DNA of 64,000 nt from Ophiodon elongatus (GCA_016806645.1 JACSYO010000503.1:2280501-2344500), one strand, 5' to 3'; shown: positions 22,111 to 35,400, counted from the stretch's first letter. The notes: generated by a model from the sequence alone, not told the origin. Translations and numbers: made by a program.

Positions 22111-25100
22111 AAGAAAACAGTGTATTTCTATCATCAATTATTATTGTTTTTGTTCAATAAGTACAGTACCGCTCCCACCAAACTCAAAAGAACAATCCAA
22201 AGCATGCATTATTTACTGATGGCAAATGATGCATAGTTTTGCACCTTTTGCTCTGTTCTTCATTCCCTGAGCAGAAGTGCAGGCTGTGGATGTTGACATT
22301 TACGTAGGAGGACGGGAACATTGAGTGTGGATGAGAAAACTTTTTTTTTTTTTGGGATGATTAACAAGCTGTTTGCTCGGTAAAAAAAAGAAATGTTTGC
22401 ACATAGATAAGTCAGAAATGGGGAGAATTTCGAAGCAGATTGTTCATTAAAGATGCAAAAGTGCGCATATGCCGACTGTATGTTAAATAGGCACCTTGGA
22501 TGGAGGATGAAAAATAATACATTAGTGATTAGAGGTGAGCGACGGCCTCCCAAGTGGCCACACTCAGACTGAAGGTGAAAACTTAACTGAAGACGTCGCC
22601 GTGAGCAGACACACGCACACACTTTGCTCTAAAATGAAACTCCCTGTAATGTTCAGACCTCCAAGGTAAAACCAAGTGAGGAGTTATCTCTACGAAAAAA
22701 AAAAAGAACTTGAGTATCTGCAATCCTTTTTCTGCGATTCAGCATAATTGAGGAGTTTGAAGCAGAGTGGGCATAAGACCATGCACCAAACAGTGACCCC
22801 TCCCGCCTTTGAAAGAAGTCTCAAAGGATTCTTTTTTCTTTTTTGTCCTGTATCTTTTTAAAGCTCTACTTTCATGTGGCCCACAAGGTTGTGCATGAAC
22901 TGAGAATAAGAGGGAAAAGAATCAGGGTACACACTCACAATTGGACTGCAAGTGTATCGGACGTGGTCTCATTTACTCTACGCAGATGTGGCCGCAGATG
23001 ACTCCGTGTCACGGGTGTACCCGTAACTTGAAGCGTTTGAGGATTCAAGTACATTTTTTTTTTACCAATACACATGTAAGCGGGAGGTTGATACCCAATA
23101 AAAAAAATTTAAAAAAAGCACTGAATAACGGTCAGCAGTGTGTGTAGTTCTGTTAGCGGTTATGCAAAACTGTTTCCCCCCCACTTGGTCTCTGGAGGGC
23201 AGCAACATTGCACTCATATGTATATGTATATGTGTGTGTGTGTGTGTACACCGGTAGTTCCGTTAGCTGATAGCCAAACACCGCCCAAAATGATAACATT
23301 TAACAAACTGTTTTCCCTGGAAGTCTCTCGCTTGCGGCCCCTACCGGCTGGGGGCCAGTTAAGAGAAGTGAATGAGGAGTCAGCAGTCAATTGTGCTACA
23401 TCCCCTTTTGTTTAGTTTCAGGGATAAGAGGGGAGGGTGGAGGGAGGAGGAACACATGACAACCAAAGAATGTGAAAAATAAAATCAAAACAGGAGTAAC
23501 ATTTAACAAGATTTATTTTTTTGATTTATTTTTTCTTTTCTTTTCAAATGGTTCTCAAATAAAGTGGGAGAGGATGGGACATGTGTGGTCGTGCCAAACA
23601 AATAGAAATCAATACAACAAAAATCCTGTCTCCTGGCTACCTACCTCTGAAAACAAAACCAACAAAATGGCTTCACATGCTTCTCCAAACAATGCTTTAC
23701 CAAAACAAATACAGCGGGGGCACCGACATATAATCATGTATCTAGACATAGAATAGCTACGTGTTTGAAACAACGTAACGGGTACCCCCCCCCAACTCAC
23801 CTACAGTCCTCAACCTCCCACCACTAACCATCACAAGGCAACAACATCAGACTCAGGCTTCCTTCTTTTAAACTGGGCCCACTCTGCTGATTGGCCAGCT
23901 TGAACTATGAGGAACCCAGGTGCAGCATGACTGGCCTGCACAGGTGGCAACCAATCACCTGATTGGCACATGAAGAGAAAAACAAAGGAGGAGGGGAGAA
24001 AACACATCCACGCCTTGCACCATCCTGACACGCAACAGTGGTATCCAACCACGAGGAGTCCCGGAGTACGCAGCTCCCCAAAACCGTATGCAGTTTGGTG
24101 CAGCAGTAGACAAGATTAGCCTTGTACACAGACATGTACACACACACACACACACCTCATTATCTCCTGATGGAGATAAAAAACAAAACATGCAAAGTGT
24201 CAAAGTAACACTTGATAAAAGCTGAAAAGGGAAAATGTGTCATCAAACCTAATGTAAAAGATTAGATATGTGTTTAATTACAGTTAACCACTGTGTACCA
24301 TTGGAGATGCGTATCATAATCAGTGAGGTTTCATATAAGAAATGAGGAGCTGTTCCTCCAGCAACCAAATAGAAAACTACACTCTCTCTCTTTTGAAAGT
24401 TTGTTTGTTGTATTTTACAGTTCTCCCTTCGTCAACACAAGGAACTAAAAAGTCTTAAACCAACTATGTTTATTCCGTCTCACAGTACTTTCAGACTTCT
24501 CTGCGCTCCGTCTAGAGCACAGCCCCGAGCCCATTCTTTCCTACTTAAGATGTAAATAACAGCTGGACACTTTAGCTTTAAGCAAATGTTACTCATAGAG
24601 GAGTAAATATTGCATTTGTTGTGGACTACTATTAGCCTCGGATTAACACACATTTGATGCACTACCGAGTATTTAGAGCAACAGGAAGGCACATGTAGCG
24701 TTGACTCAAAATACACTACAGTTCATCGTACTGAAGAAAAAACGTCAACCAGTGCAACGATGTGGCTAAGTTATGTTTTTTGTCATAAATGAAGGTCCAT
24801 GGCACTTGGCACAGATGAACAGGCCATAGTGTGTTTTGTGATTTGCTCGAAATAGGAAAAATACATAACAATGCAGACATATCTTTTAAAGCTACTATTT
24901 GCCAGACTCGATGTCAAGACTAGTTAACTCTAAATACACTCTGCAGTGTGACATCTGTGTTTACCCATGGGTAGCTGAACTGTTGACTTATTTATAGATG
25001 CCATGTGATTGTGTGCGATTTTCTTTTTTCTCCCTGTACTTGGTGTACTCCTCTTGGAACAAAAAAGAGACCTGGGTCTGAATGAGATTACCTGATTAAA

Positions 25101-25933
25101 TTAAGGTTGAATTATAAATGAATTGCTGAAATATAACACAATAAAGTCAAAGTGTAGTTAAGAGTCCTCTCAGGTTTAGAAACAAAGCCCCACATTTCTC
25201 TGTGGTTAACAGTTCCGAAGTAGATGTTTTGTTTTTTTAACGCTTTTCGCTGTGCCGCTGAGACACAGCAGCGATGTAATGTAGGAGACATTTACGGGCC
25301 GGCAGAAGGGACAGCTGTCGTTTGAAGAGGCAGACATACCTGCTGTGCTGCTGAAGACTAATTACAGTAAGGCTGGCATTGCTGCCATCCGAATTTCTTC
25401 TGTACAAACACTGTAATTTATGTGCCAATTTTTTTTCTGTTCTCCTTTCTTAATGCGTCGCAATTAAAAGCCTCCAGAGGTCATCTGACAAAAACATCTG
25501 TTTCGAGGGGATTTACAGAACGATTACTCACTTAAAAATCCTATTTTCCTTTCATAGTCTCAGCAAGTGTTATGGCTTTGAAATCTAAAAAAAAAACATA
25601 AATATTTAACACAAGAAGATGAGCTTCAGTTAGCCGGGATCAAGGATGATATTTTTGGGGGAGTAAGGTACCACACTAAGGCCATAATAATACATTTAAA
25701 ATGTAATAACTTAGTTCGCCAGTCAAATGGAGAACTAACTGTTAGACGTCAAAAATAAGATCCACTAGATGGCAGTAGGGTACTTTACAATAACAATAAG
25801 TTGAAATCGAAAGCTCGTTTTGATCGATTTTTGACTCGGAATCAAAATCATGACTCCTGTAATATTCTTATATTCATGTTGTTTATGCCACCAACGTTCT
25901 TATGCTTATGCCTATATTCTTATATTTTGTGTC
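22111..25933. other. Non-coding stretch, mostly unrecognised
   Basis: Contains T/A runs, a TATATG/TG tract at about 23216-23248 flanked by two diverged copies of a GTAGTTC(T/C)GTTAGC(G/T) phrase (23145 and 23252), and a CA run near 24138-24155. No exon is supported. Confidence 0.5.
23145..23290. repeat. TG microsatellite between duplicated phrases
   Basis: The phrase GTAGTTCTGTTAGCGGTTAT (23145) recurs as GTAGTTCCGTTAGCTGATAG (23252) on either side of a (TATATG)(TG)n tract. The arrangement suggests a short duplicated element that expanded a microsatellite. Its origin is unknown. Confidence 0.5.
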
Positions 25934-25996
25934 TAAAGGTAAAGCACTTGAGTTCACGTCTAATGAAATAAATGCGCTATATAAATCATATTCCAT
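25934..25996 (+). mobile_element. LINE 3'-tail fragment
   Basis: AAAGGTAAAGCACTTGAGTT followed by AAATGCGCTATATAAATCAT matches the general form of fish LINE 3' ends (AAAGCACTTTG ... GGCGCTATATAAATAAA). Only the tail is present, consistent with the severe 5' truncation usual for such insertions. The clade is not determined. Confidence 0.5.
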
Positions 25997-26439
25997 TACC
26001 AATGATATTTTCATGATAGAAGACATAGATGACTGGTTGCTCTGTGTTCACAAACATGCCGGGTGCTCTTGAAAAACAGGACAAACAGGAAGATAATTCA
26101 TGTACTCCAAAATATCCAAAATATTAGAACAAGTAACAACGAGGAAGGACATATTCTGTACTCTGTCTACCCCCCTGACAAAAGGTGTAATGTCTTTAAT
26201 GCCCTCTATACGCAATAAGGAATCATTTGAATTATGACACCCACGTAAGTGCCTGGCATTAAGCTAATTGGGTAATTCTATTGGTATTCTAATATGATGT
26301 TTTTATGATCTCTGATTATTTGTTTGAGGTGAAGCCAATGTTAAATCCAATATTTCCACGGACTTCATGAGTCGCTGTGCCATTCTTTCGATATACTGTA
26401 CGTTAAAGTGTCAACTCACTCAGGCTCCCCCTATACTGG

Positions 26440-26825
26440 ACTCTACAGGTAATACTCTTCTCCAATCCCGAGCATGCATTCGCCCACGGAAAGCTGGGCG
26501 CTGGCTACTTGTGTTTTGACCCCTGCAGGGTTGGACCATGGCGAACTTCTACTTCTCCGCTGTGAGCCTAGGTTATAAAGAAGATGTCGGCCTGCGGCAA
26601 CTAACCTTTAGCCAGTCAGGACCAGTGTGGTTGGGTCGATGTTATGCCGTGTCAGGGCCTGCATTCGTTAGGCTCCTGTGTGAGTTAGAACTGAGGTTAC
26701 GACATTGTAACCCTACTTCTATAGGGCCAGGTGGAGCCCTCTACCAAATGGGTTCAGTTGCTCCGTCCATTACATGGCTCCACCTGTGGTTATAGAACTA
26801 GGGTTACAATATTTGTAACCTTCGT
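26440..26825. mobile_element. MITE-like repeat with long terminal hairpin
   Basis: The right third forms a long imperfect hairpin: 26695-26739 pairs with 26776-26820, including ATTGTAACCCTACTTCTATA against TATAGAACTAGGGTTACAAT with one mismatch. Each arm also contains its own GGTTAC ... GTAACC inverted repeat. The left part (about 26440-26690, containing TAGGCTCCTGTGTGAGTTAG) looks like the body of a dispersed fish repeat. No coding capacity is evident. The left boundary is uncertain. Confidence 0.55.
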
Positions 26826-28288
26826 TTCTACACAAGCAACAGCAGCCCAGTCTGTGGAAATATTGGATTGAAATGGTGGTTTTGCTCCCAGGCAACCATC
26901 TTATCTTTCTGGGGAGAAAATACATACAATGTGACATTGCAAAATACCTTTCAGGATACAACTGACTGTTGGATAATAGGCAAAAAGAAGAAATATAAAT
27001 TTGATTTTGTGTGGTCTTTGAGTCTCTTTATGACGATATTAATGTCTGTCTCATCAACACACTGCAAATGCAGCACAATACACAATGGCTGAAGGTAAAT
27101 GATGTTAATATTTGGGATGGCAACACAGAGAATCTTCTATTTGACATTCCCTCAGGGATGAAGCCAAAGCTGCTGCCTTTAACTTTTCTCTATTAAAGTA
27201 AAACAATTATGGCGTTGTCATTTAGAACTGATATAAAGGCTGCGACTTCAGTGCATGGAGCCTCTCTCCTCGTAGTCATTTTGTCAGTCAAACTCAGTAT
27301 TTTTGTGCCTTTCATGTACTGCAGGGACACATGCTGACACCATATTGGAACAGCTTGTTACTGAACTTATAAGAGCTGAGGGAACAAAAGGCTGAAGGGA
27401 CATGAGGCTCAAATTGAAGTAAAAAAAAAAAGTATTTTGTATGGCATTGCAAAATAAAATAAACTTTTTTTGGAGCTAGAAGATGTTCTCGACGACTTTA
27501 CATCCGACTGCGGAAGTCTCCATGGCCTAAAACAGCCGGTCTTAGCTTTTCCTGGTGGGCTCCACTAACTAAGATAAGGATATAATGTTGAAAGTGGCTG
27601 ACTTCCAAGAGATGAGTAGAGTAAGCTCCAAGCCAGAAGATGTGATTTAACGGGTAAGTGTGAAATTCGGGGAGTCACTCACTCACAAGGCTGCCTTGTA
27701 CTGTTGCACTCAGAGGGCAAGGGAAACTGGAAATAATGTTTTTTGTCATGCGATGGGGTGCAGACGCACTTAAAAAATTTGCATGGCATTAAAGTTCTTG
27801 GCGGGGGGCGAACTTGACTTTGGAAAAAGCAGGCGCATGTTGTGATACAAAGCTGTTAATTTATAACGTTTCATTTTGGGTTTTTTTCCCATGAGAATCC
27901 TTGGGCATTTTCATTAATACATATTTACCCGTGAGCAGAAAGACAAAGAAATACAGTTGGGACCCAAAGGTATGTTGTGGAAAGATTAAAAATGACTCCG
28001 GAGAGACACTGAGGCTTGTAGCCCCGAAAACACAGTAAATCAGGTTAAATTATCCTAACCTGCTGTGTCTGGGTTGGGAAATTGTCTGTAAATTCAGATC
28101 ATATTGTTGTTCATTTTGTAAGACAAGGTAGTAAAAAAAAAAAGAAGTGATTTCATCTGCAGTGAAACTTTAATGACTTTAATGTCACACACAAACAAAT
28201 TGTTCTGCTGTATATGTGTGAAAACAAAGTCGGTAGCAAATGAAATGCAACTGTGAATTGTCACTTTTTTAGCTTTTATTAGTATAGC

Positions 28289-28360
28289 TGAAGCGGGTCG
28301 GGTTTGAACCCACTGCAGTACGGACGGTCAGCCGTAGTATGTGCAGCACCCGCTCGACCA
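28289..28360 (-). mobile_element. tRNA-like sequence, probably a SINE head
   Basis: On the minus strand, TGGTCGAGCGGGT at 28360-28348 resembles a pol III A box, and GGGTTCAAACCCGACC at about 28313-28298 resembles a B box, with tRNA-like spacing and a length near 72 bp. No good acceptor stem or anticodon arm is evident, so this is more likely a decayed SINE or tRNA-derived relic than a working tRNA gene. Confidence 0.5.
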
Positions 28361-28659
28361 AATGATGAGATTTGTCCAATTGCGCGGTGCACTCGCCGGG
28401 ACTGGCAGATGGAAAAACGGGTCGCTTCAAATTAAGAATTCACTTGTGCCGATCCACAATGATCGTCATCACCGTGTGCAAGACACGCCACTCCACCAGA
28501 GCCATGTCCTGTAAATGCACAGTAGGGAGCAGATTTTGGTTTCTATAACTATTATGGTTCCTTTTATATGGGCATTGGAAAGAGAACAATTGGGGATCGC
28601 CAATGCCAAGTTGGCACAAGCCTATAGTCTGTACAACAACAATGTGCTCCTGTGTAGAA

Positions 28660-28720
28660 GACCAGTGACTCCCAAAGACTGGTTCGAGACCCACAGGTGG
28701 GTCGCAGGAGATTTTATTGC
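28660..28720 (+). mobile_element. hAT-like element end
   Basis: CCAGTGACTCCCAAAGACTG followed by GAGACCCACAGGTGGGTCGC resembles the terminal part of hAT elements that begin CAGTGGTTCTCAAACTGG and continue GACCCACAGGTGGGTCGC. The opposite end was not found, so this may be a solo fragment. Confidence 0.45.
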
Positions 28721-30316
28721 TGTTTATTTTACTGATGAGAGGGAAGAAAATGAAAGCTTAAATATTTATTGTTTAATTGATGAGAGGAAATGAAAAGAAT
28801 GAGGTAGCCTGTTAACGCTGCCTGAATGCATTTATTTGGTGCGTTTAGAAAGTAGTTAATATATAACACGTGCATGAAGCTGGGTTGTGATTTATCAAAC
28901 ATATATCTCTTGTAAATGGCTGGTTTACAAGTGGCTGGTTATTCAACATAATATAAAGGCATCTGGAAATGGTCAGGAATTTTAAACAATATTTATACAA
29001 TTTATAGATAAGGCCTATAGAAAAAGTTTGTGAGATATATGCACTGTAAAGAAGAAGGCTAATATTATCCATTGTTTCTGTTGCTTGCCTCAAAACCGAG
29101 TCAGTATAAAGTGGCTACTCCGAGGCCACGGGGTCTTTTTACGTGGGTGGTAAAACACAGTTCAAGTTTCTATTATCTAGAATTTAAAAATGGTTGTTTT
29201 ATATCATGGTTCATGTTTGCTTTGTTTCCTCTTCAGTATGTATTTTTTTTTTTTTTTCTTTTTTTTTTTCCATCCCAGTGCTCACCGAGGAATGAAGGGC
29301 TTATCCATCAGGGCCCACAAACATCTCCCCGCACTTGATCGCAACATGAAAAGACCGAAGGGTCTCCAGACTCAGTGAGGTAGAGAAACTTGTGTGCGGG
29401 TGGGAGGGGGGAACCTTGTCTTGTCAGCACTAGTAAGAGGCTGCAGCTTTCGCAGAGAGCCGTGTCAATCATTGCGAGGCACAGCTGACAGGGTCAACTG
29501 ATCTGTTATGCGGGATGTGCACTTTTCCGGGCAGACCCACAGGATGCGCCGAGGGGAAGCTTAAGAACGCCGTCGCCGTTCACGGGACTACCAATGACCT
29601 CCAAATCTTATCGGTGCTCCTGGAGGACTCCATTTATACTCTTAATGCACGCAGCTAGGTGGGTGTTTCAGTTTTCACCTGAAGTCAGCAGAAGCAAGCG
29701 AGCTGTTTTTTTTTTTTTTTTGGAGGAATTACAATAATACTTCAGTCTTTCATCAAGCAGCAGATTGCTGACGATGCAATTTCCGGGGCAATACTTACTG
29801 CTGTCTTGACGGCTGATCTTTCTCTTTTAACTTAAATTCGTGGAATTAACACGGGTGGAAATCCAGCCTCGCATTTCAAAGTGCATAGAAAATAGAGCTC
29901 ATTACTGAAGTATGTGCGGTCAACCTGCTCAGCGTTAAGCAGCTGGAATCCATGCAGCAATAAAAAACAACCTTGTTTACTGACAGAAAAATTCATTCGA
30001 AATTGTGTCCCCCCCCCTCCTCCTCCCCCCTACTGTACAACCCAGTTTGTGGGTTTTACAGTTACATTTAAGTGGGTCAACACAAAAAAATAAATAAATA
30101 AAAAGTTTGGGAACTCAAGTTACCAAAGGCTTAAAGCGACACACAGGCAGAGGAGGAAGGCAAACAGCTTACTCCCCTATCTTTCTCCACTCTCTCCCAC
30201 ACTGGATTAAAGGCAGATAGGGAAGTTGGGCATGGAAATGGAATGATTTATTTAAGACAGGTCGCTCCACCGGGAGTAAGCGCTGTCCCTGGGGATACCC
30301 TATTTTCTGTACACTG

Positions 30317-30348
<32 letters not shown>

Positions 30349-31699
30349 CTCTCTCTCTCTCTCGCTCATTTGCACATGTGCAAACACTGTACATATGCAT
30401 TTCAAAAGGAAAGCAGCGATAAAGATGCAACAAAGTGCACGGCGTGACGTGCCGTGATGAATGCGTCCGCAGTGTTGTTAGTCACTTGAGTCTGACTTAT
30501 TTACCGTCGCCATGAATCATTTTTAATGCAGTCACGCAGCGTTCAGGTTTCATCTCTTTGAGCTCGTGCAGCTTAATGCACCTCTGATCGAAACGGAGCC
30601 CAGATGCACGTTTACCAAACACTCAGATGATTAGACGATATTCTGCATAATCTCCCGGTGTGGCATCTCGGAGCTAGGGGGAAATGTTTCTTTTTTTTCT
30701 TTTTTACCACTGCATGTTTTATGTTTCCTTCCCGGGAACAGAAAAGGCCACACGCACCCAGCGACCCAGTTATACATATTGTACACAATTGTTGACAGAC
30801 TCCAACTGGCAGAATCGTTTGCATACACGCACGTGACATTTCATTTTGAGATTATAGGGACAATGATTTCAATGCAAAACCCGTAGTATTGCTGCGTAAT
30901 ACAAGGGACTAGTTTCATGATTACATTCGGGACATCCTTCTTTGTCCAAACCCTTCACTGCCGGGTGCGGGTCCTTGACCACAAATGTAAACTTAAAACA
31001 GTCAATATTCAAGTTGACTTCAAAGCTCTTAATGTGGCTGAATGCTGTACTTCTGCACACTCCACCAACTCAATCTTTCATTTTTATTTAGTCACAAATG
31101 ACCTTTAAGCAGACGAGCGAATATGTGTTATAGTCCCACCAGAAGCGTGGCCTTTGGCATTGTTATCGCTCATTCTTAATTGTATTAGCGATTTTGCGGA
31201 AATTGCAGACACAGCTGTTAATTGGTTTGTGTTTCATATATCAGCGATAGGTTGTCCTTCGTTTCCTCAATCGCTCTATAACCTCCTTAGGACTATTTAA
31301 CTGTACGTGCATGGGTTTAGTACTCACTTCTACGTTATTCTCCCATTAATCACTCATACTCACGTGAACTCTTCAAATAAAAAACGACATGAGTAATGTT
31401 TTTTCCTGCACTGATTTTACATTGTTCTACCTATACTTGCTAATCCTGGGGGATTCAAGTAACTTTTTGAGTGATGTCTCAGATCTTATTAGGATGGACA
31501 GTTCTCTTGCACATGGAGATTTTGTGGCACACTAGCTAGTATTAGTTAGAATTTTGGGCACCAAGTCAAATCAGGGATTGTTAACTCAAACCCAAAACTT
31601 GAAATTGAAGATTTTACGTGTAAATACAGCTCATCATGCCAACGTAGAGGAAAATACATGCAGCGAGTTGGATTATAGGTACCGGTGCAGTGCCCGTTC
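28721..31699. other. Non-coding stretch with low-complexity tracts
   Basis: Holds a T-run at 29240-29269, another at 29707-29721, a C-run near 30009, a possible second hAT-like end read on the minus strand at about 30115-30040 (GTTCCCAAAC ... TTGACCCACTTAAATG), and a TC microsatellite at 30317-30366. No exon is supported. Confidence 0.5.
30317..30366. repeat. (TC)n microsatellite
   Basis: TC units with two single-base CG interruptions. It produces Arg-Glu-Ser-type spurious frames on the minus strand. Confidence 0.95.
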
Positions 31700-32060
31700 G
31701 AGACATGACAATAAGAATCGGCTCCCGGTACTGCTGCTTGCAAAGTCGTCGTCACTTGTTTACTCCGGGGAAGTGAAGAAGAGTTTGGTTGCGACATTAG
31801 TGCATCCAGCATCCAGCAGCAGAAGTGAAGTGCAGTAAATAAGCCGTGGCCTGTAAAGACCCGCTGCAGATGACATGCTAAACTCAGTCCGCAGAGCCCT
31901 GGAGCCCCGCCCACCCCAGTGCTGCAAGCAGCGCTGTCCAAATTGCACCGGATTCGACACGGCATTCCCTCGGGTCCCCAGCAATACATCCGCCAAGTGT
32001 GAAGTAAATCGGATGAGCGGTTCTTGAGATATGCCCACAGACGGACTTGCTTTCTAGATG
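31700..32060. repeat. Dispersed repeat with CGGTTCTTGAGATATG motif
   Basis: The right end reads AAGTGTGAAGTAAATCGGAT then GAGCGGTTCTTGAGATATGC and CACAGACGGAC. This phrase is familiar from dispersed repeats in many animal genomes, where it often precedes ACAGACAGAC runs. Upstream GCACCGGATTCGACACGG and CCCTCGGGTCCCCAGCAA fit the same element. The minus-strand open frame of 147 codons over it has no recognisable domain. The family name is not known to me. Confidence 0.45.
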
Positions 32061-33218
32061 CAGAAGGCTGTCCGTGGCCACAGCAGCATTATACTGGAAA
32101 GATAAAAAACAAAAAGATTAACATTATCACTTGAGTGACGGGAGGATTTTATAAAAACAAAAAATAAATTGTAGGCAGAAACTACTGAACATGCCAAGCT
32201 GTGAGACTTAACACAGTAGGATTGAATTGCCGGCAACCTCAGCTCTCTGCACAGCATTTCCTTGGTTATAATGTTAAACCTAGAGTTTTGCAATGAGCAA
32301 TTACCAAAGCACACACAGCGCGCAGACTGCCGGTAGGGTTTCACATGTAGACAATGTCCTTTTGAAAGATGTCAAGGACAGCCAGGAGGTAAAAAAAAAA
32401 AAAAGAAAAGCAGACTAACAAATGAATTGACTGTATAAACAACAGGCATTTTACTAAACATGAGTTATAAACATGCAGAAATTAGAGGAAAAGATTGTGT
32501 TGTCAACATGCTACTATACAACAGAGTATATCAATGCAAACACTAAAATGGTGTCCACCCACTGAAGTTGCCATCAAAGACTCTTAAAAGTTCAGCTTTC
32601 ATCCCATCCAGACTTGAAGTAAAAATTAAAAAAAAAAGTAAACATGAAGTAGTGGTTATCAACACTGCAGGTTTAATACTTGAAACACCTTTGATTCAGA
32701 AATATATTTTCTAAAAAAGGAGACAGATTTCTTCATTAAAAAAAAAAAAAATCATTGCAGTTTCTCTGTACTTGAAACACGAATGCATAATCGCTGTTTG
32801 CAGGGAAACTTTATTCTAATTTTTTCAATTTTTATTTTGAATGCATGGAAGACATGCCGGGAAGATGTATCTTCTCAGCACTGCCTCAGTCTTTTCCCCT
32901 GAGCCGGTGAGCTGCTTCCCTGTAACTGTTAGGGAGTAAGAGCTCATCTTAAAGCCTTTCGTGGGGTTTTCTTCTTTTTATTGATTCACTTCTCCAAGGT
33001 TTTTCAGTCAGAGCTGACCCGAAAGGTTCATGCGAGGTCGGGCTCTCTGACTTTTCTCAGGACTAATCACATTTCAAATTGATTGCGGTTGTTTTTTGGT
33101 TGTTTTTTTCTAAAACCACAGAGCGTGAAACTATGTGATGTGCACATCCGTCCTCTGTACCTCCAGTCCTGCCAACACGGTCTGTGACATTAAGGTGCTT
33201 CTCAGCTACTTGGTTAGG
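32061..33218. other. Non-coding, AT-rich
   Basis: Several A-runs (32390-32404, 32739-32751) and no gene or recognised element. Confidence 0.5.
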
Positions 33219-33320
33219 AGAGCTGGGCAATTTATCAAATCTTATTTTCAATTACGATTTTGGCTTCTAACAATTATGAAATTAGAATAATCAAGATAAA
33301 ATGATTATTTTGTCGTAATC
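33219..33320 (+). mobile_element. hAT-like element end, GAGCTGGGCAAT type
   Basis: AGAGCTGGGCAATTTATCAA followed by TTTTCAATTACGATTTTGGC and AATCAAGATAAAATGATTAT. This follows the start of a common fish non-autonomous element beginning GAGCTGGGCAATTAATCG. A matching right end is not clear; AT-rich DNA continues to about 33570. Confidence 0.45.
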
Positions 33321-34539
33321 CGTTTTGCCATGATGATCTTGTTTTTTTTGTCTTGTTGTTTTTGTCTCATACATCCTCTTTCCTTCACAGCGCCGTGCCT
33401 ACGCCCCAATTGACAACGGTAATAATCGGGATTTAAATACAGACACAAATTATATTTAAAATCGTTAATAATTAATAATTTAAACATAATTTTACAAATT
33501 TAAATATATATATATATTCTTTTATTTAATTAAAAATAAAATTAAAATAAATAAATAATACAATTATTTTTAAAAATGTCGACAATCAAGGAGCCCTATT
33601 TATATGCAAACTCTGGGAAACAGACACAAACAAAGTAAAGATGAAATTAGCACCAGGAAAATTCACAAAGATGAATTCTCCTGGTATTTACGACACTCCC
33701 TTCAGGTTATCAGCTGTGACAAGCTATCCATTGCTTTTGTTTGATATTTACAGGGTAAAAACCTGTTGAGGTACTGCTGAGCTTTGACAGTAAAATGTAT
33801 GAAGAATCTATAGTAGGAGCTGACTCACATATACAGAAAAGATCAGTTTAAAGCTCATCAAATGGAAAATTGTTTAAACAAAATCCACCACAGTCCATGT
33901 GGGTTTTGGGCCAGATTTCTTGGAACCAATCGAAACTCCAACCATCTATGTCCAACTACACCCCCGAAAAGTGTGAGTCAACTGCAGTGTCTAACACACA
34001 GCTGCTCTCCCAAATCTAAGAGCACTAGCAGACCACATCACCATACGACTGCCTCGCAGCCTGCTGACTCATAGTTGCAGAGCCAGTAGAGCTGCAGCAA
34101 TGAGGGGGACAAATTGCATGACAATGCCAGCTTGTACTTAACAGATGACAGTTAATATCATTATGAGTACGGCTGGTTTGAAATGATATGATGATACCGT
34201 TGCCAGTGTGACATTTTAGTTTCAATGCATCCTGCAATACTGTTTTTTAAAGAGCTTTATTTGAGGAACATAATCTTTATATTTAACCAAGGGAAGCCAG
34301 AGTTCTCAAATGTTAAATGTTGTCTAAAAAAGCAAACGCACTAGAATTTAGATTTGTTCACATTCTTTTTCAATGAACTATTGTGAAATTGGAAAAATTA
34401 TGATTTATATCGGAAACTACAGTATCTCAACAAGATTAGATATCTGGACATACACTCGATACTCAGTTTGTAGAAAAAAGGAATTATGGTTTATGTATAC
34501 ATATGATGCTCATAAAACAAGCTTATACCATGACTATTA

Positions 34540-35400
34540 CATTCTCCATTGGCTGCAGGAAGTCCATTAATTCCTGATAATGGACACCTCCAAAGTAGTT
34601 CCGGTTAAACGGTCTGTTCACTGCTATAAAATTACTGTGCAGGCTACATGAAATAAAAAATATAAAAACACTTAGTGTCTTTTTTACGACACTGAGTGTA
34701 ACGTTAGCTTCATCCAACTGTTTATCTTGACTGTTAGTCAACCGTACGCAATATAATTGACTAATCTTGCGAGTATAACGTTAGCTTCACGCTAGCATTA
34801 TGCAAAATGAAATCTCATGAAAATACTGATATGGAATTGGGGACAATGACATGGCTGGATAGCTAGCTGGTCTTGTTGTTAAACATACTGTCAAGTTATA
34901 TTTTTTTTGTCAACCGTACCCAATATTAATTAATACCCTGGCAAGCAAGTCGTTAGCTTCATGCTAGTGTTGTGCTAATTTGTATTTGGAAAAAATATTG
35001 ATGGCTACAGAGCTAGCTTGTCTTTTTGTTAAACATACTGTCAAGTTATACTAACCGTTTTTCAACTGTACGCAATGTTATTAACTTTGAATATTTACAG
35101 TGTAAGAGTAGCTTTCTGGCACATATTTAAGCCAATGGGGTTCTGTGAGCTGAGATGAGTGGAAGTATCTCCCGTTGCCAAGGCATATCTAAGGTCCGTC
35201 CAATTTACTGGAGTAGTGAACAACACTTCGATTGAATAAAAAAACCTTATGGGATGGTAATGACTGATCCAGTTATTGGCAAACCCCAAGGGAAACGGAG
35301 TGAGTGGCCTCCACATCTTCCATGAATTCCTTATAATGGACACCTTGAAGAGCATTACCCCTTACATAATTCCCTTTCGATTAACTCATTCCAATCGATT
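34540..35400. repeat. Repeat cluster: duplicated flank around a ~150-170-bp tandem
   Basis: The phrase AATTCCTGATAATGGACACC (about 34569) returns as AATTCCTTATAATGGACACC (about 35325), so related segments flank the tandem array at 34697-35085. The second segment continues with ATTACCCCTTACATAATTCC and AACTCATTCCAATCGATTGC. It looks like a composite of dispersed repeat pieces. No coding potential is evident. Confidence 0.45.
34697..35085 (+). repeat. Diverged tandem repeat, ~172 and ~152 bp spacing
   Basis: GTCAACCGTACGCAATATAA (34737), GTCAACCGTACCCAATATTA (34909) and TTCAACTGTACGCAATGTTA (35061) mark three successive units. Other shared phrases are GTTAGCTTCACGCTAG / GTTAGCTTCATGCTAG and GTTAAACATACTGTCAAGTT (twice, identical). 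The units are clearly homologous but diverged by substitution and short indels. Confidence 0.75.

Noticed and set aside
28289..28360. Functional tRNA gene on the minus strand
   Set aside because: A- and B-box-like motifs are present, but no good acceptor stem or anticodon arm is seen, so a SINE relic is more likely.
31546..31989. 147-codon minus-strand open frame
   Set aside because: It runs across a dispersed repeat in a GC-richer segment and has no domain; it is not supported as a gene.
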